This document shows positions 25,687-39,142 of a stretch of 64,000 nucleotides of DNA, one piece after another. Both the position numbers and the translations under genes were made by a program. Positions within the stretch are counted from its first letter, which is position 1; each line of letters begins with the position of its first letter. Origin of the DNA: Niastella soli (lineage in GTDB: Bacteria > Bacteroidota > Bacteroidia > Chitinophagales > Chitinophagaceae). The stretch lies in contig NZ_JAGHKO010000004.1 in NCBI RefSeq assembly GCF_017742245.1, positions 1,302,001 to 1,366,000 of the forward strand. The letters are read 5' to 3'. The notes under the pieces are model-generated. The model ran no database searches. It worked only from the letters and a program-made list of their open reading frames with translations, and was not told the DNA's origin.

Positions 25687-28200
25687 TTATTTACTGATTA
25701 AATCGTTTGCAGCGGCCGATAAAAAAATATAGGCCGCACAGATATCGATCACTACTTCATTTTCACCCCATAAAAAAGGCCAGTCTTCCTTATTCTCCTG
25801 AAAGTCGGGACGCAGCAACAACAACCCGGGCACTACGCCACCGGCAATATAGCTGAAATCGGCCCTGTTGCTTCCGTAGGTTATCCGTTTAGAGCGTGTT
25901 CCTACTGCGGAAACAAAGGAAAGGTTGTGGTAAGGGTGACAACCAAAAATGTAATCCAATCCCTTATATATGTATTCCCTGCTAATTACATCAGGGTAAA
26001 AGGCATGTGCGTAATAATTTGTGATTGCCCAATTGATGATGGCACTGTTCCCTCCCCAGCCTCTGGCGGTCATCGGCACGCCATATGGGTTTTGTTTATT
26101 GTAATCATCGCTCATTGCCTTGAATTTTATCACATACTCACGCAATTTGTTTTGATAATCTGTATCCATATAGGGAATTGCCTGCAAAGCTACGGCCATG
26201 CCAAACAGCAACGATCTGTCGAGCATTGGAAAGATCATTTCTTTGAAGCGTTTGGTGTATTGTTCCTCTTTCGTTGCAATAAATAATTGCAATGCGGCAG
26301 CTATTTCCGTATTCCTTCTAAATGCAGCCATGAATCCAGTATCGCTGCCTGCAAGCTGCCTGACATTCTCATTCCACAATTTCCGCGCATACAGCAAACA
26401 TTGCCGCGATAAGGTATCATTGTATCCTTTTAATGCGCGATGAGCAGCAGCCAATGCAGCCGCAGTATGATAGTCGAGAAACGAATTACGATTAGTAAAG
26501 GCCCACCTGTCGTCCCTGGTGCCGCTGGTCCTGCCATCGGTTTGATAAGGTTGCAAACCTGGGTTATAAGGAAGATTATCCGTTTCGGTGGATGCATCAC
26601 CCAGGTGGTGGTATTGATGCAGGTTGGGCACCACAATACCCCTTACCGGATGCCCGATGTTTTTTACCTGTGCCACCAGGTTCAATGTACCATGCTCTAT
26701 CTGTTGTAACAGGTCCGGTTTTCCATCGGGGCGATGAATATCTACATACCGCGTTGCCTGGTCTATAAAGGTTTCATCGCGGTTGAGCTTTAATTTTTCC
26801 CAGGCATCTACAAAACTTAAGATGGCGCTGCAATGCGATCCGGTTTGAATATCAAAATCACCGGCATCGAACCAGCCACCTACTGCCAGGCCGGGTATGC
26901 GTTCGAAAGGTTTGTATTTTGTATCGGTAACCGGCCCCATTCTGTACCCATCGAAATGCTGATGATTCACCGGCGCCTGCAGGGCATCATCTAAAAATGG
27001 AACGCCATGCCAGACCCGGTACGCTTCATTTACCTGCATGTGGTCCATTTGTACAGGGAACCAAACATCCAGTGTAGGATGCCAGCTATCCTTAAACACA
27101 TCCTGCCCTATCGTAAATACATTTGTTTTTTGATCGCCATACTGAATAAAATAAAGGCCCGGTTCTTTCACTGCACTGAAGTCAAACTTTACATAATTAT
27201 AGCGCAGGTATTGTCCCCAGGGCTTTATTTCTCCTTTTAATTTTTCTGCCGTTGAACCATCGGCATTAAGCTGAAAAAGGGAGGCCGAGGATAGTGGTGC
27301 ATCGTTTTTATCGAGCTCAATAACTGCCGTTTTTTCCTGCGTGAGTTGGTAACCCACCTGGGAAAAAGCGATCATGGGTGCCCGTTTCCAGTTGGGTAGG
27401 GCATTGGGCTCCAGGTACCAGGTAAGCACTTTTCCGGTTTTACCGGCAGGCAGCAGGCTGCGTACAATAAACCATCCGTTCTGTGCAAGATTACGTCCGT
27501 CGAAAAGCATCAACCCGGCATCTACCGACTGGATCTTTACCAACTTTTCGGGATCTTCCGGCGCCAGTACAATGGCTTTACCGGAAGCCAATGGTTGCGG
27601 CACTATGAACTCACCCCTGCCCCTGTCGTCAAATGTGTTATGCCCTGCAAACTGGGGTATTTTATTCTCCCCCTTTTCGATTATAGTTGAACCGGCAGGA
27701 TATAAGGGGAAATTGCCAGCTTTACCATCAACCAGGTAAGTTTTTTCAAAATAAGCAGCGGGTAAAAATTCCAGGTTAAAACCCGCCTTCCCTTCCAGTT
27801 TTGCCGGAACCGGTTTATCGAGGTAAACGCTTATCTCGACCCCATTGTCTCTAGGCATTACCGTTATTCGGGAGGTAAATGCAAATTCATCATACTTCAA
27901 GGTCACCTCTATGCTGTTCTTCTGCCGGTCAACTTTTCTATCAACCAGCGAAGGAACGAGGTCCCATTGTTCGGGTGTATTTTGTAAGCGAACAGCGCCA
28001 CCGGTGGCGGTTCTCACGCCATGCTGCACCAATTCAATACCAGCGGTTTTTTCGTCGAAGAACATGCCGTTGTACTGGCTGTTAAAAACAAAGATGTTTG
28101 CACCGCGCGTTTCGAAATAGGTTGAATCGTTCAGTTGAAGCTTCTGCCCAAACACAGCAGTTGACACAAACAGGTATAAAAAGGAGAAATAAAATTTCAT
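25687..28200 (-). CDS. GH9 endo-glycanase with N-terminal extension
   Basis: 837 residues from the ATG at 28200, giving the signal peptide MKFYFSFLYLFVSTAVFG. The frame back to 28278 overlaps the neighbour and was rejected. Residues 20-270 are a beta-rich extra domain not usual for GH9. Residues 275-370 are the Ig-like CelD_N domain (MIAFSQVGYQLTQEK, VFTIGQDVFK). The (alpha/alpha)6 catalytic domain has GGWFDAGDFD (catalytic base within DAGD, 445-448), GGNSAIINWAITNYY and the acid Glu near 815 in WGENEVVID. The family cleaves beta-1,4-glucans including xyloglucan. An exo- or unusual specificity is possible. Confidence 0.88.
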   Translation of the reverse strand: MKFYFSFLYLFVSTAVFGQKLQLNDSTYFETRGANIFVFNSQYNGMFFDEKTAGIELVQHGVRTATGGAVRLQNTPEQWDLVPSLVDRKVDRQKNSIEVTLKYDEFAFTSRITVMPRDNGVEISVYLDKPVPAKLEGKAGFNLEFLPAAYFEKTYLVDGKAGNFPLYPAGSTIIEKGENKIPQFAGHNTFDDRGRGEFIVPQPLASGKAIVLAPEDPEKLVKIQSVDAGLMLFDGRNLAQNGWFIVRSLLPAGKTGKVLTWYLEPNALPNWKRAPMIAFSQVGYQLTQEKTAVIELDKNDAPLSSASLFQLNADGSTAEKLKGEIKPWGQYLRYNYVKFDFSAVKEPGLYFIQYGDQKTNVFTIGQDVFKDSWHPTLDVWFPVQMDHMQVNEAYRVWHGVPFLDDALQAPVNHQHFDGYRMGPVTDTKYKPFERIPGLAVGGWFDAGDFDIQTGSHCSAILSFVDAWEKLKLNRDETFIDQATRYVDIHRPDGKPDLLQQIEHGTLNLVAQVKNIGHPVRGIVVPNLHQYHHLGDASTETDNLPYNPGLQPYQTDGRTSGTRDDRWAFTNRNSFLDYHTAAALAAAHRALKGYNDTLSRQCLLYARKLWNENVRQLAGSDTGFMAAFRRNTEIAAALQLFIATKEEQYTKRFKEMIFPMLDRSLLFGMAVALQAIPYMDTDYQNKLREYVIKFKAMSDDYNKQNPYGVPMTARGWGGNSAIINWAITNYYAHAFYPDVISREYIYKGLDYIFGCHPYHNLSFVSAVGTRSKRITYGSNRADFSYIAGGVVPGLLLLRPDFQENKEDWPFLWGENEVVIDICAAYIFLSAAANDLISK

Positions 28201-28219
28201 GTTGTGTATGTTTATATGA

Positions 28220-31679
<3,460 letters not shown>

Positions 31680-31710
31680 TTGAGACAGTTTTTTTTAATG
31701 GTATGCATGC

Positions 31711-31855
31711 TTATTGTAATGGTTTTAAACAGGCGGCAAAACCACCACGGCGCAACAAATTAATATCAACCGAACTGGCATTATTAACCACCAGGTAGCT
31801 GATGGTAAATTTATCGTATAGGGCCAGTTCATACTGACATTGTATCGTACATGAT
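31711..31855 (-). pseudogene. Relic: C-terminal tail of a lost enzyme
   Basis: Between the GH3 stop and the GH51 start the minus strand reads YELALYDKFTISYLVVNN, then GGFAACLKPLQ and a stop at 31711. This is a typical C-terminal beta-sandwich ending of a secreted glycosidase. No body precedes it, since GH3 ends immediately upstream. It looks like the 3' end of a deleted gene. Family not assigned. Confidence 0.4.
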
Positions 31856-31856
31856 C

Positions 31857-34469
31857 TTACTTAATTGAGACCTTTATCATCTTCAGGTCTTTATCTGAAG
31901 AGCTATTTCCATATAATAATTCATATTCTCCAGTTGCTACAGTCATTTTTCCATAACTGGTATCATAAAACTCAAATGTTGCAGGCGGCAGATTGATAAG
32001 CGCTATTGCCGTCTTACCTGCAGGCACTTCTATTCTTTTAAATCCCCGTAAGGTTTTAAGCGGGCCATCGCTATCACCTGTTTTGCGTACATACACCTGC
32101 ACAACCTCCGTTCCATTGCGCTTGCTGGTATTAGTTACTGGAATTGAGATGTCGATAGTTTCGGTATTACTGATGATAGTTTTGTTGAGTTGTGCAGAAC
32201 CTATAGAGAAGCTGGAATAACTTAAGCCAAACCCAAACTGAAAAAGCGGGTCGCTCATAAAGCGGTATGTTCTACCCTTTAGTGAGTAATCTTCAAAATC
32301 GGCCAACTGTGTGGTATCGCGGTAAAAAGTAACAGGCAACTTACCTGAAGGGTTGTAATCGCCAAACAGCACATCGGCCACAGCCTGCCCACCCGATTCG
32401 CCGCCATACCAGGCCTGCAGAATGGCATCGCAACTTTCGGTTTCAGGCACTAACCCTATGGCGGATCCGGAGCAATTAACAAAAATTACTTTTTTACCCG
32501 CCGCTTTCAACGCTTTCAAACAATTGCGTTGTACTTCTGGTAATTGAATATCGGTTCTGTCGCCTCCCTTGAACCCGGGATACGATACCGGCATTTCCTC
32601 CCCTTCCAGCAAGGTAGACAGTCCGCCAACAAATACTACCACATCAATTCCTTTAAGTTTATTTATAAGGCCGCTAAAATCAATGTCTACTTCTTTACCA
32701 AAATCAAATTCAATATTTGCCTGCCAGTTGTTCAGCTGGGCAAAGCGTACTTCTATTTTATATTTCCTGCCACTTTCAACTTTATAAGGCACCCTCGAAA
32801 GCAGGGTACGCCAGTTGTTTGTTCTTCTTACCATTACTCCGTTCACATATAACTGCATGGAACCGGTAGCACCGCATTTAAATACAATTTCCTCTGTAGT
32901 GCCTGCAACAAACTCTGTTTCATACAGGGCCGAAAAATTTTCCAGTTGAACACCCGACGCAAATTCGTGTTGACCGGCAGTGGTCAGTTTCAGCGGATTT
33001 GTAATTTCTTCAGTGATAACAGCGTCGCCTTTCATTTCGCGGTTATTCCAGTAAGTAGCTTTAAACCCTTTTTTACCGTTGATAGCGCATTGTGAGAAAT
33101 AGCTTTGCGTAACCTTGTTCTCAACCAGATCGCAGGCTTTATCATACACAACACCGGTTGCAGGCATTTTATCACGAATACCTTTCAGAATATTGATCGT
33201 TCTAACCGGCTTACCATTATAATTTCCCCAAAGCATAGCATCGTTATCGGCATTAGGCCCAACAACAGCTATTTTGTTTACAGTTCTTTTTAAAGGAATG
33301 ATATTATTCCTGTTCTGAAGTAAGGTCATCGATTGCAATGCCATATCAAGCGCGAGTTTTTTATGCGTCTCGTTATTTACAACCGACATTGGAATGGCAG
33401 CCCAGGGCACTATTGCATCGTCGTCCATATCGCCCAGGTCGAAACGGCCCACCAACACACGCAGCAGGTGTTTGTCAACTTCTTTTTCGGTGATCAATCC
33501 TCTTGATACAGCTTCGGGCAGGCTTTTAAATGCATACCCTTCCCATACGCATTCAACATCAGTGCCTGCCAAAGCGCCTTTTGCTGAAGCATGTACCGCA
33601 TCGGACGATACTTTATGACTGGTATAAAAATCGGTAATGGCGCCGCAATCAGACACCACTACATGTTTAAATCCCCAATTGTCTCGAAGGATGGTTTGCA
33701 ACAAACGGTTATTGCCGCAACAGGGTTCATCATCCAGTCGCTGGTATGCACACATCACCTGGCGAACATCGGCATCCATCACCAGCGATTTAAATGCAGG
33801 CAAATATGTTTCGTACAGGTCGCGTGGGTTTACCTGGTGTAAGTTCAGCGTATGCCTGCTCCATTCAGGACCTGAATGAACCGCATAATGTTTGGCGCAG
33901 GCCAGTAACTTACGGTATCTGGCATCGGCAGGCCCCTGCAATCCTTTCACTACAGCCACGCCCATGCGCGAAGTAAGGTAAGGATCTTCCCCATAGGTTT
34001 CCTGCCCACGGCCCCAACGCGGGTCTCGAAAGATATTGACATTGGGCGTCCAAACGGATAGACTTAAAAAACGCCGGTTTTCTTTTCCACTTCGTATGGC
34101 CTCATGATATTTGGCACGCACTTCATCTGACGTGGCATCAAAGATCCTATATACCAGCGAATCATTGAATGAAGCAGCCATACCAACAGGTTCGGGAAAA
34201 ACAGTAACATTATCATTATTGGCGAAGCCATGTAATGCCTCACTCCACCAATTGAATTTTTTTATACCCAGCCGGGGGATGGCCGGTGATTGATCAAAGA
34301 GCAACGAGGCCTTTTCTTCCAGCGTCAATCTTGTTATTAAATCTTTGGCCCTTTCCTCCGAAGGCAGATTGGGGTTTTGATAAGGCAATTTCTGCGCAAA
34401 GCCATTTACTGAAAAGATCAATGCAGTGATAATTGAAATAACAGTATTGTTTATCCGGTATGATTTCAT
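31857..34469 (-). CDS. GH3 beta-glycosidase with inserted PA14 domain
   Basis: 870 residues with signal peptide. GH3 barrel with nucleophile Asp274 in VVSDCGAITDFY and the family's KHYAVHSGPE substrate loop. An (alpha/beta)6 domain follows (AVVGPNADNDAMLWGNYNG, VVFVGGLSTLLEGEEMPV). It is interrupted at about 445-600 by a PA14-type sandwich (FKATYWNNREMKGDAV, MQLYVNGVMVRR). The protein closes with a fibronectin-III-like domain (VQVYVRKTGD, LRGFKRIEVPAGK). Overall type of beta-xylosidase or beta-glucosidase. First gene of the minus-strand operon, facing the hybrid regulator. Confidence 0.93.
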   Translation of the reverse strand: MKSYRINNTVISIITALIFSVNGFAQKLPYQNPNLPSEERAKDLITRLTLEEKASLLFDQSPAIPRLGIKKFNWWSEALHGFANNDNVTVFPEPVGMAASFNDSLVYRIFDATSDEVRAKYHEAIRSGKENRRFLSLSVWTPNVNIFRDPRWGRGQETYGEDPYLTSRMGVAVVKGLQGPADARYRKLLACAKHYAVHSGPEWSRHTLNLHQVNPRDLYETYLPAFKSLVMDADVRQVMCAYQRLDDEPCCGNNRLLQTILRDNWGFKHVVVSDCGAITDFYTSHKVSSDAVHASAKGALAGTDVECVWEGYAFKSLPEAVSRGLITEKEVDKHLLRVLVGRFDLGDMDDDAIVPWAAIPMSVVNNETHKKLALDMALQSMTLLQNRNNIIPLKRTVNKIAVVGPNADNDAMLWGNYNGKPVRTINILKGIRDKMPATGVVYDKACDLVENKVTQSYFSQCAINGKKGFKATYWNNREMKGDAVITEEITNPLKLTTAGQHEFASGVQLENFSALYETEFVAGTTEEIVFKCGATGSMQLYVNGVMVRRTNNWRTLLSRVPYKVESGRKYKIEVRFAQLNNWQANIEFDFGKEVDIDFSGLINKLKGIDVVVFVGGLSTLLEGEEMPVSYPGFKGGDRTDIQLPEVQRNCLKALKAAGKKVIFVNCSGSAIGLVPETESCDAILQAWYGGESGGQAVADVLFGDYNPSGKLPVTFYRDTTQLADFEDYSLKGRTYRFMSDPLFQFGFGLSYSSFSIGSAQLNKTIISNTETIDISIPVTNTSKRNGTEVVQVYVRKTGDSDGPLKTLRGFKRIEVPAGKTAIALINLPPATFEFYDTSYGKMTVATGEYELLYGNSSSDKDLKMIKVSIK

Positions 34470-34488
34470 TTTAATGATCCAATTTTTT

Positions 34489-34738
34489 TTATGATCTATA
34501 ACTACATTCTAATTGAGCAATAAGAGTAACCGTTGCACCGGCAGTATCACCGTTATACGGGTAATGCTCCCATAAATGCTGGCTGCCATGCTCCGCCTGC
34601 ACTCCATATTCTCCAGAAAATAGCGTCCACAGGACCGGTTATATGCCAGATGTCAGTATTATGATACATGGTGCCAGCAGTTTCCCGCCCTGCTTGTGAC
34701 ATGTCTTTAACCAGGTTCATCGTGTTCTTTTTTGGCCC
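34489..34738 (-). pseudogene. Relic: fragment of a GH95 glycosidase
   Basis: Minus-strand frames read NLVKDMSQAGRETAGTMY, HNTDIWHITGPVD and GGAWQPAF, then, after a frameshift, QHLWEHYPYNGD. These follow the conserved catalytic-region order of GH95 (GRETARTMYG, HNTDIWRITGPVDG, GGAWLSQHLWEHY). A short deletion (after TMY), a stop and a frameshift show it is dead. GH95 enzymes are alpha-L-fucosidases or galactosidases, as used on fucosylated xyloglucan. It lies in the promoter region between GH3 and the hybrid regulator. Confidence 0.7.
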
Positions 34739-34809
34739 ATGTAACGGGCCGGCAATCGGGCCTGCAATTTTTGTAAGGAAATGATAAAGGTCAGCCGTAC
34801 ATTTAATAA

Positions 34810-34817
34810 CAAAAGTA
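34810..34817 (-). promoter_or_regulatory. Possible -7 box for the GH3 operon
   Basis: On the minus strand TACTTTTG fits TAnnTTTG. It is 340 bases upstream of the GH3 start, on the far side of the GH95 relic, as expected for an old operon promoter. The -33 TTG is not at the usual spacing. Confidence 0.3.
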
Positions 34818-34921
34818 GACCTGAAGTCAATGGAGGGTTTGCGAACTTTGTTTGAAAACTTAGCAATTTTGTTCGATAAGCGGGCTAAATACTATATTGC
34901 TTCACCAAAACGATTGCAAAC

Positions 34922-37900
34922 ATGCGAAAATATATCTATATATTTTGGTGTTTCCTGTTAACCACTTATGTTAACGCTTACAGCCAAACTGCGCATATCA
35001 ATTTCACTTCGCTTTCTACACGGGACGGTCTTTTGTCCAATTCTGTGAACGCTATAATAAAGGACCGGTATGGACTTATGTGGTTTGCCACCGATGATGG
35101 GCTAAACAAATTCGATGGAACAAATTTTACCGTGTACCGTTCCGATCCCGGGGACACCACCAGCCTGCGAACCAATGAAGTGCTTGCATTACATGAAGAC
35201 AGATCGGGTAATTTATGGATTGGTACCAGTGGCGGCGGTCTTTGCCTGTATGACCGCAAAAATGATAAATTCCTGCATTACCCGGTAAAAGCGGGAACGG
35301 CTACCCTTTCCGGCAGCGATGTCATCAGGGGCATTTGCAGCGACTATCGCGGCAAAATATGGATGGCGCAATACGAAGGATTGTATATGCTCGATCCTGT
35401 AACACAATCCATTACAAAACAAATTTTGTACGACGGGGCCGGCAGACCGGTGAAAACAATCCTGCTTTCAATTTATGAAGACAGTAAACAACGATTGTGG
35501 ATCGCAACCGATAGTGGTCTTTTCAGGTACAATGTTCGAACGAACACTTTTACCCTTTATGAGAACGATAAAACTAACTCTTCCAGTTTGCCCACAAATA
35601 GGGTCAAAGCAGTGACAGAAGACAAGTGGGGAAACATATGGGTGGGAACGGCAACCGGGTTAAGCAGGTTAAAATCCGATGAAACAGGATTCATTCATTA
35701 CAGGCACTTAAGCGGTACAGAAATTTATTACCTGGCCAGCGACGACCAGGGATCGTTATGGATAGGAAGTTTAAACGGCTTGTATGTTTACCATGTACAG
35801 GCAGATAGTTTTTCTGTTTTTACCCATGATAACCACAACCTTCAGAGTTTTAACAGTAATGTGGTACGATGTATATATATAGATAAACAGGGAATTTACT
35901 GGTTTGGCACTTACCAGGGCGGCATTTGCAAATATGATAAAAATCTTAACCTGTTTAACCTGAGGTTAAACAGCAGCTTTCAGGAAAACAGAACCCGCAT
36001 TGCATCCATAACCGCCTTGGCCGAAAACAAGAACGGCCATGTGCTGGTAGGTACGAATGGCAACGGGTTATATGAATACGATCGTAAAAAAGAACAGGTA
36101 GTACCTGTAAACCTTCCGCTGAAAAATGTATCAGCCAGTTCCCTCTTCGTGCTGGCTCTATTACACACTCAAAACAATAAACTATATATAGGTACTTTTT
36201 CACAGGGAGTCATTATTAAAGACTTGCAAATAGGTAAATGTAAACAATTGGTAAAGGGACAAGGAAAAAATGATCTTACCAGTAACGACATTTTCTGTTT
36301 ATTTGAAGACAGCAGGGGAAATGTATGGGTAGGCACCAATGGCGATGGAATTATTGTAATGAAAAATGAGCAGGTTATTGCCCGATATTCACCCCTTCCC
36401 CAGGGCAAAGGAGTGGAACAGTTACCTATTAATGGCTATATCCGGGCCATTGAGGAAGATGCAAACGGCAATATTTGGATTGGCACACATGGCGGCGGTA
36501 TTGCAGTATATGAACCCGCCACGGGTAAATGGACTAAATACACCCAACAGAACAGCCGGTTGCCCAGTAATAAAATACAATGCCTTTATAACGATAGCAA
36601 AGGAAAGATGTGGATAGGCACTTTTAGCGGTATGGCTACGGTTGATGGAGGTAAGCATGTGTTCATCCCTTTTTCTGAAAAAGACGGACTGCAAAACACC
36701 ATGGTTTATCAAATTGTGGAAGATGCAACAGGTAAACTATGGGTATCAACCAATACAGGCATAAGCAGATTTGATGCGGATACAAAAAGCTTCCGCAACT
36801 TCTCTCATTTGAACGGGCTTCAAAACTCAAATTTCGTGCGCGGTGCAGGTCTACGTTTAACAGATAGTGAACTGCTTTTTGGTGGTTTGGAAGGGTTCAA
36901 TCATTTTTATCCAGACCGGCTTACTGTTAACCTTAATGTGCCTGGCGTTATTTTAACAGATCTGAAGATCTCCAATAAATCAGTTGCTGCCGGTAATGAT
37001 GCGCCTATTAAAGAACATATTTCAGTAGCAAACGAAATACGGTTAAATTATAAGCAAAATTTTGCCCTGAGTTTTGTAGCCCTGAATTATACCATTCCAA
37101 AGCAAAATCATTATGCGTATAAACTGGATGGGTTTGATAAGGACTGGAACTATATTGGCACAACCAACATGGCCTCCTATACCAACCTTGATCCCGGAGA
37201 GTATACTTTTAGGGTAAAAGCCAGTAACAACGATGGCATCTGGAGCACAAAAGATACTACGATAAAGATATTTGTAAAGCCACCCTTCTGGCGCACTACC
37301 TACGCCTATATACTGTATGCTCTTACCATTAGCGGCCTGCTTCTGTACAGCAGGTACCGGGGCATAAGGAGACTAAAAAAGAAATTTGCATTGGAACAGG
37401 AGCGGCACGAAGTTAAACGTATACAAGAGCTTGACCGTATGAAACTGAAATTCCTCACAAACCTCAGTCATGATTTCAGAACACCCATATCGCTGATCAT
37501 GGGCCCCGTAGATCAATTAATTGAAGATGAAGGAAGCCCTGGAAAGCTTGAAAAAATGAATATGATCAGGCGTAATGCCAGAAGATTGCTGAACCTGGTA
37601 AATCAACTACTCGATTTCAGAAAAATGGAAGAGCATGAATTGAAGTTACAGTTATCGAAAGGAGAGTTTGTTTCTTTTTTAAAAGAAGTAACAGACTCTT
37701 TCAGGGATATGTCGGAAAGAAAAAATATCCGGTTTACATTTAAAGCCTGTATTGACCGGTTAGACGCTGATTTTGACCGTGACAAAATGGAACGCATTCT
37801 TTTCAATTTATTATCCAATGCATTCAAATTTACCTTAGGCGGCGGCCATATAACTGTTGATCTGCAAAAGGCCGAAAGTTCAGATGACCAGGAATATACC

Positions 37901-39022
37901 TGGGTTTCCATTAATGTTATTGATACAGGCATTGGCATTCCCGCAGATAAAAAGGATTTGATATTCGACCGCTTTTTCCAAAATGCCACCAGCACAGCTA
38001 TACTCAATCAAGGCAGTGGTATCGGCTTATCGATCACAAAAGAATTCATCAAATTACATGGAGGAACAATAAGCGTAGAAAGCGAGCCGGGAAAAGGATG
38101 CGCCTTCACTATACGAATTCCATTGAAATGCGTGCAAGAAACCGTTAGTACAGATCAACCGGTGAACCAACCTAAACCTGAAGCTGCTAACAACGGCCTG
38201 AACGTTTCACCGATCATGAGGGAAGAAAACAGTATGAACGACTTATTGTCTGTACTGTTGGTAGAGGACAATGATGATTTCAGATTTTACCTGAAAGACA
38301 ATCTTCGTAAAAAATATAATGTAATAGAGGCCGCTAACGGCAAAGAAGGATGGCAAAAAGCATTATTCAATCACCCTCACCTTATTGTAAGTGATATAAG
38401 CATGCCTGAAATGGATGGAATTGATCTTATTAAAAAAATAAAAAGCGATAAAAGAACCAGTCATATTCCGGTGATACTGCTCACTGCCATGACTGGTCAG
38501 GAACAGCAGATAAAGGGATTGGAAACAGGCGCCAATGATTATATTACAAAACCATTCAATTTTGAAGTATTAAATGCCAAAATAAAAAACCTGCTTGATC
38601 TAAAGAGCACCATGCAAAGCACCTATTCGAGGCAGATAAAGCTGACTGCTGCTGAGCCTGTAGTAGAATCGGCTGAAGAAAAACTACTGATCGAAATAGC
38701 AAGCTACCTCGAAAGCAACCTGACCAATCCGCAATTATCTGTAGAGAACTTAAGCAAGCAATTCGGGATGAGCAGAAGCACTTTTTATAATAAATTGCTG
38801 GAATTGACCGGGCAAACGCCGGTAGAGTATATCCGTTCCTTCCGTTTAGACAGAGCTGCTGCATTAATGGAAAAAAGCACCATGACCATTTCAGAGATCT
38901 CTTACCAGGTGGGCTTTACAACATCAAATTATTTTGCCAAATCGTTCAAAAACAAGTTCCACATGCTGCCTTCTGAATTCATTGCACAGTTTAGAAAAGC
39001 AGACGCAAACAATAAAGGTTAA
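34922..39022 (+). CDS. Hybrid two-component system regulator (HTCS)
   Basis: 1366 residues, all parts in one chain. Signal peptide, then a periplasmic two-bladed-propeller sensor of Reg_prop repeats (LWIGTSGGGLCLYD, MWIGTFSGMATVD and similar), and a Y_Y_Y domain near 700-775 (YAYKLDGFDKDWNYIG). TM at about 792-812, histidine kinase with His850 in LSHDFRTPISL, ATPase motifs LFNLLSNAFKFT, DTGIGIP and GSGIGLSIT. Receiver with Asp1158 in SDISMPEMDG, and a C-terminal AraC helix-turn-helix (FGMSRSTFYNKL, ISEISYQVGF). It senses a glycan breakdown product in the periplasm and activates the divergent GH3-GH43 operon and probably the SusCD genes. Confidence 0.96.
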   Translation: MRKYIYIFWCFLLTTYVNAYSQTAHINFTSLSTRDGLLSNSVNAIIKDRYGLMWFATDDGLNKFDGTNFTVYRSDPGDTTSLRTNEVLALHEDRSGNLWIGTSGGGLCLYDRKNDKFLHYPVKAGTATLSGSDVIRGICSDYRGKIWMAQYEGLYMLDPVTQSITKQILYDGAGRPVKTILLSIYEDSKQRLWIATDSGLFRYNVRTNTFTLYENDKTNSSSLPTNRVKAVTEDKWGNIWVGTATGLSRLKSDETGFIHYRHLSGTEIYYLASDDQGSLWIGSLNGLYVYHVQADSFSVFTHDNHNLQSFNSNVVRCIYIDKQGIYWFGTYQGGICKYDKNLNLFNLRLNSSFQENRTRIASITALAENKNGHVLVGTNGNGLYEYDRKKEQVVPVNLPLKNVSASSLFVLALLHTQNNKLYIGTFSQGVIIKDLQIGKCKQLVKGQGKNDLTSNDIFCLFEDSRGNVWVGTNGDGIIVMKNEQVIARYSPLPQGKGVEQLPINGYIRAIEEDANGNIWIGTHGGGIAVYEPATGKWTKYTQQNSRLPSNKIQCLYNDSKGKMWIGTFSGMATVDGGKHVFIPFSEKDGLQNTMVYQIVEDATGKLWVSTNTGISRFDADTKSFRNFSHLNGLQNSNFVRGAGLRLTDSELLFGGLEGFNHFYPDRLTVNLNVPGVILTDLKISNKSVAAGNDAPIKEHISVANEIRLNYKQNFALSFVALNYTIPKQNHYAYKLDGFDKDWNYIGTTNMASYTNLDPGEYTFRVKASNNDGIWSTKDTTIKIFVKPPFWRTTYAYILYALTISGLLLYSRYRGIRRLKKKFALEQERHEVKRIQELDRMKLKFLTNLSHDFRTPISLIMGPVDQLIEDEGSPGKLEKMNMIRRNARRLLNLVNQLLDFRKMEEHELKLQLSKGEFVSFLKEVTDSFRDMSERKNIRFTFKACIDRLDADFDRDKMERILFNLLSNAFKFTLGGGHITVDLQKAESSDDQEYTWVSINVIDTGIGIPADKKDLIFDRFFQNATSTAILNQGSGIGLSITKEFIKLHGGTISVESEPGKGCAFTIRIPLKCVQETVSTDQPVNQPKPEAANNGLNVSPIMREENSMNDLLSVLLVEDNDDFRFYLKDNLRKKYNVIEAANGKEGWQKALFNHPHLIVSDISMPEMDGIDLIKKIKSDKRTSHIPVILLTAMTGQEQQIKGLETGANDYITKPFNFEVLNAKIKNLLDLKSTMQSTYSRQIKLTAAEPVVESAEEKLLIEIASYLESNLTNPQLSVENLSKQFGMSRSTFYNKLLELTGQTPVEYIRSFRLDRAAALMEKSTMTISEISYQVGFTTSNYFAKSFKNKFHMLPSEFIAQFRKADANNKG

Positions 39023-39142
39023 AGACAACAAGCTCGATGCACGTACTTCTATCATATCAAGTAATAAATATTTTTCCTTTTTATTTTTATGCTTTAACAA
39101 AAAGGTTTTGCACCTTTTCCTGCCTTTGCCTTTCGCCGTTTA

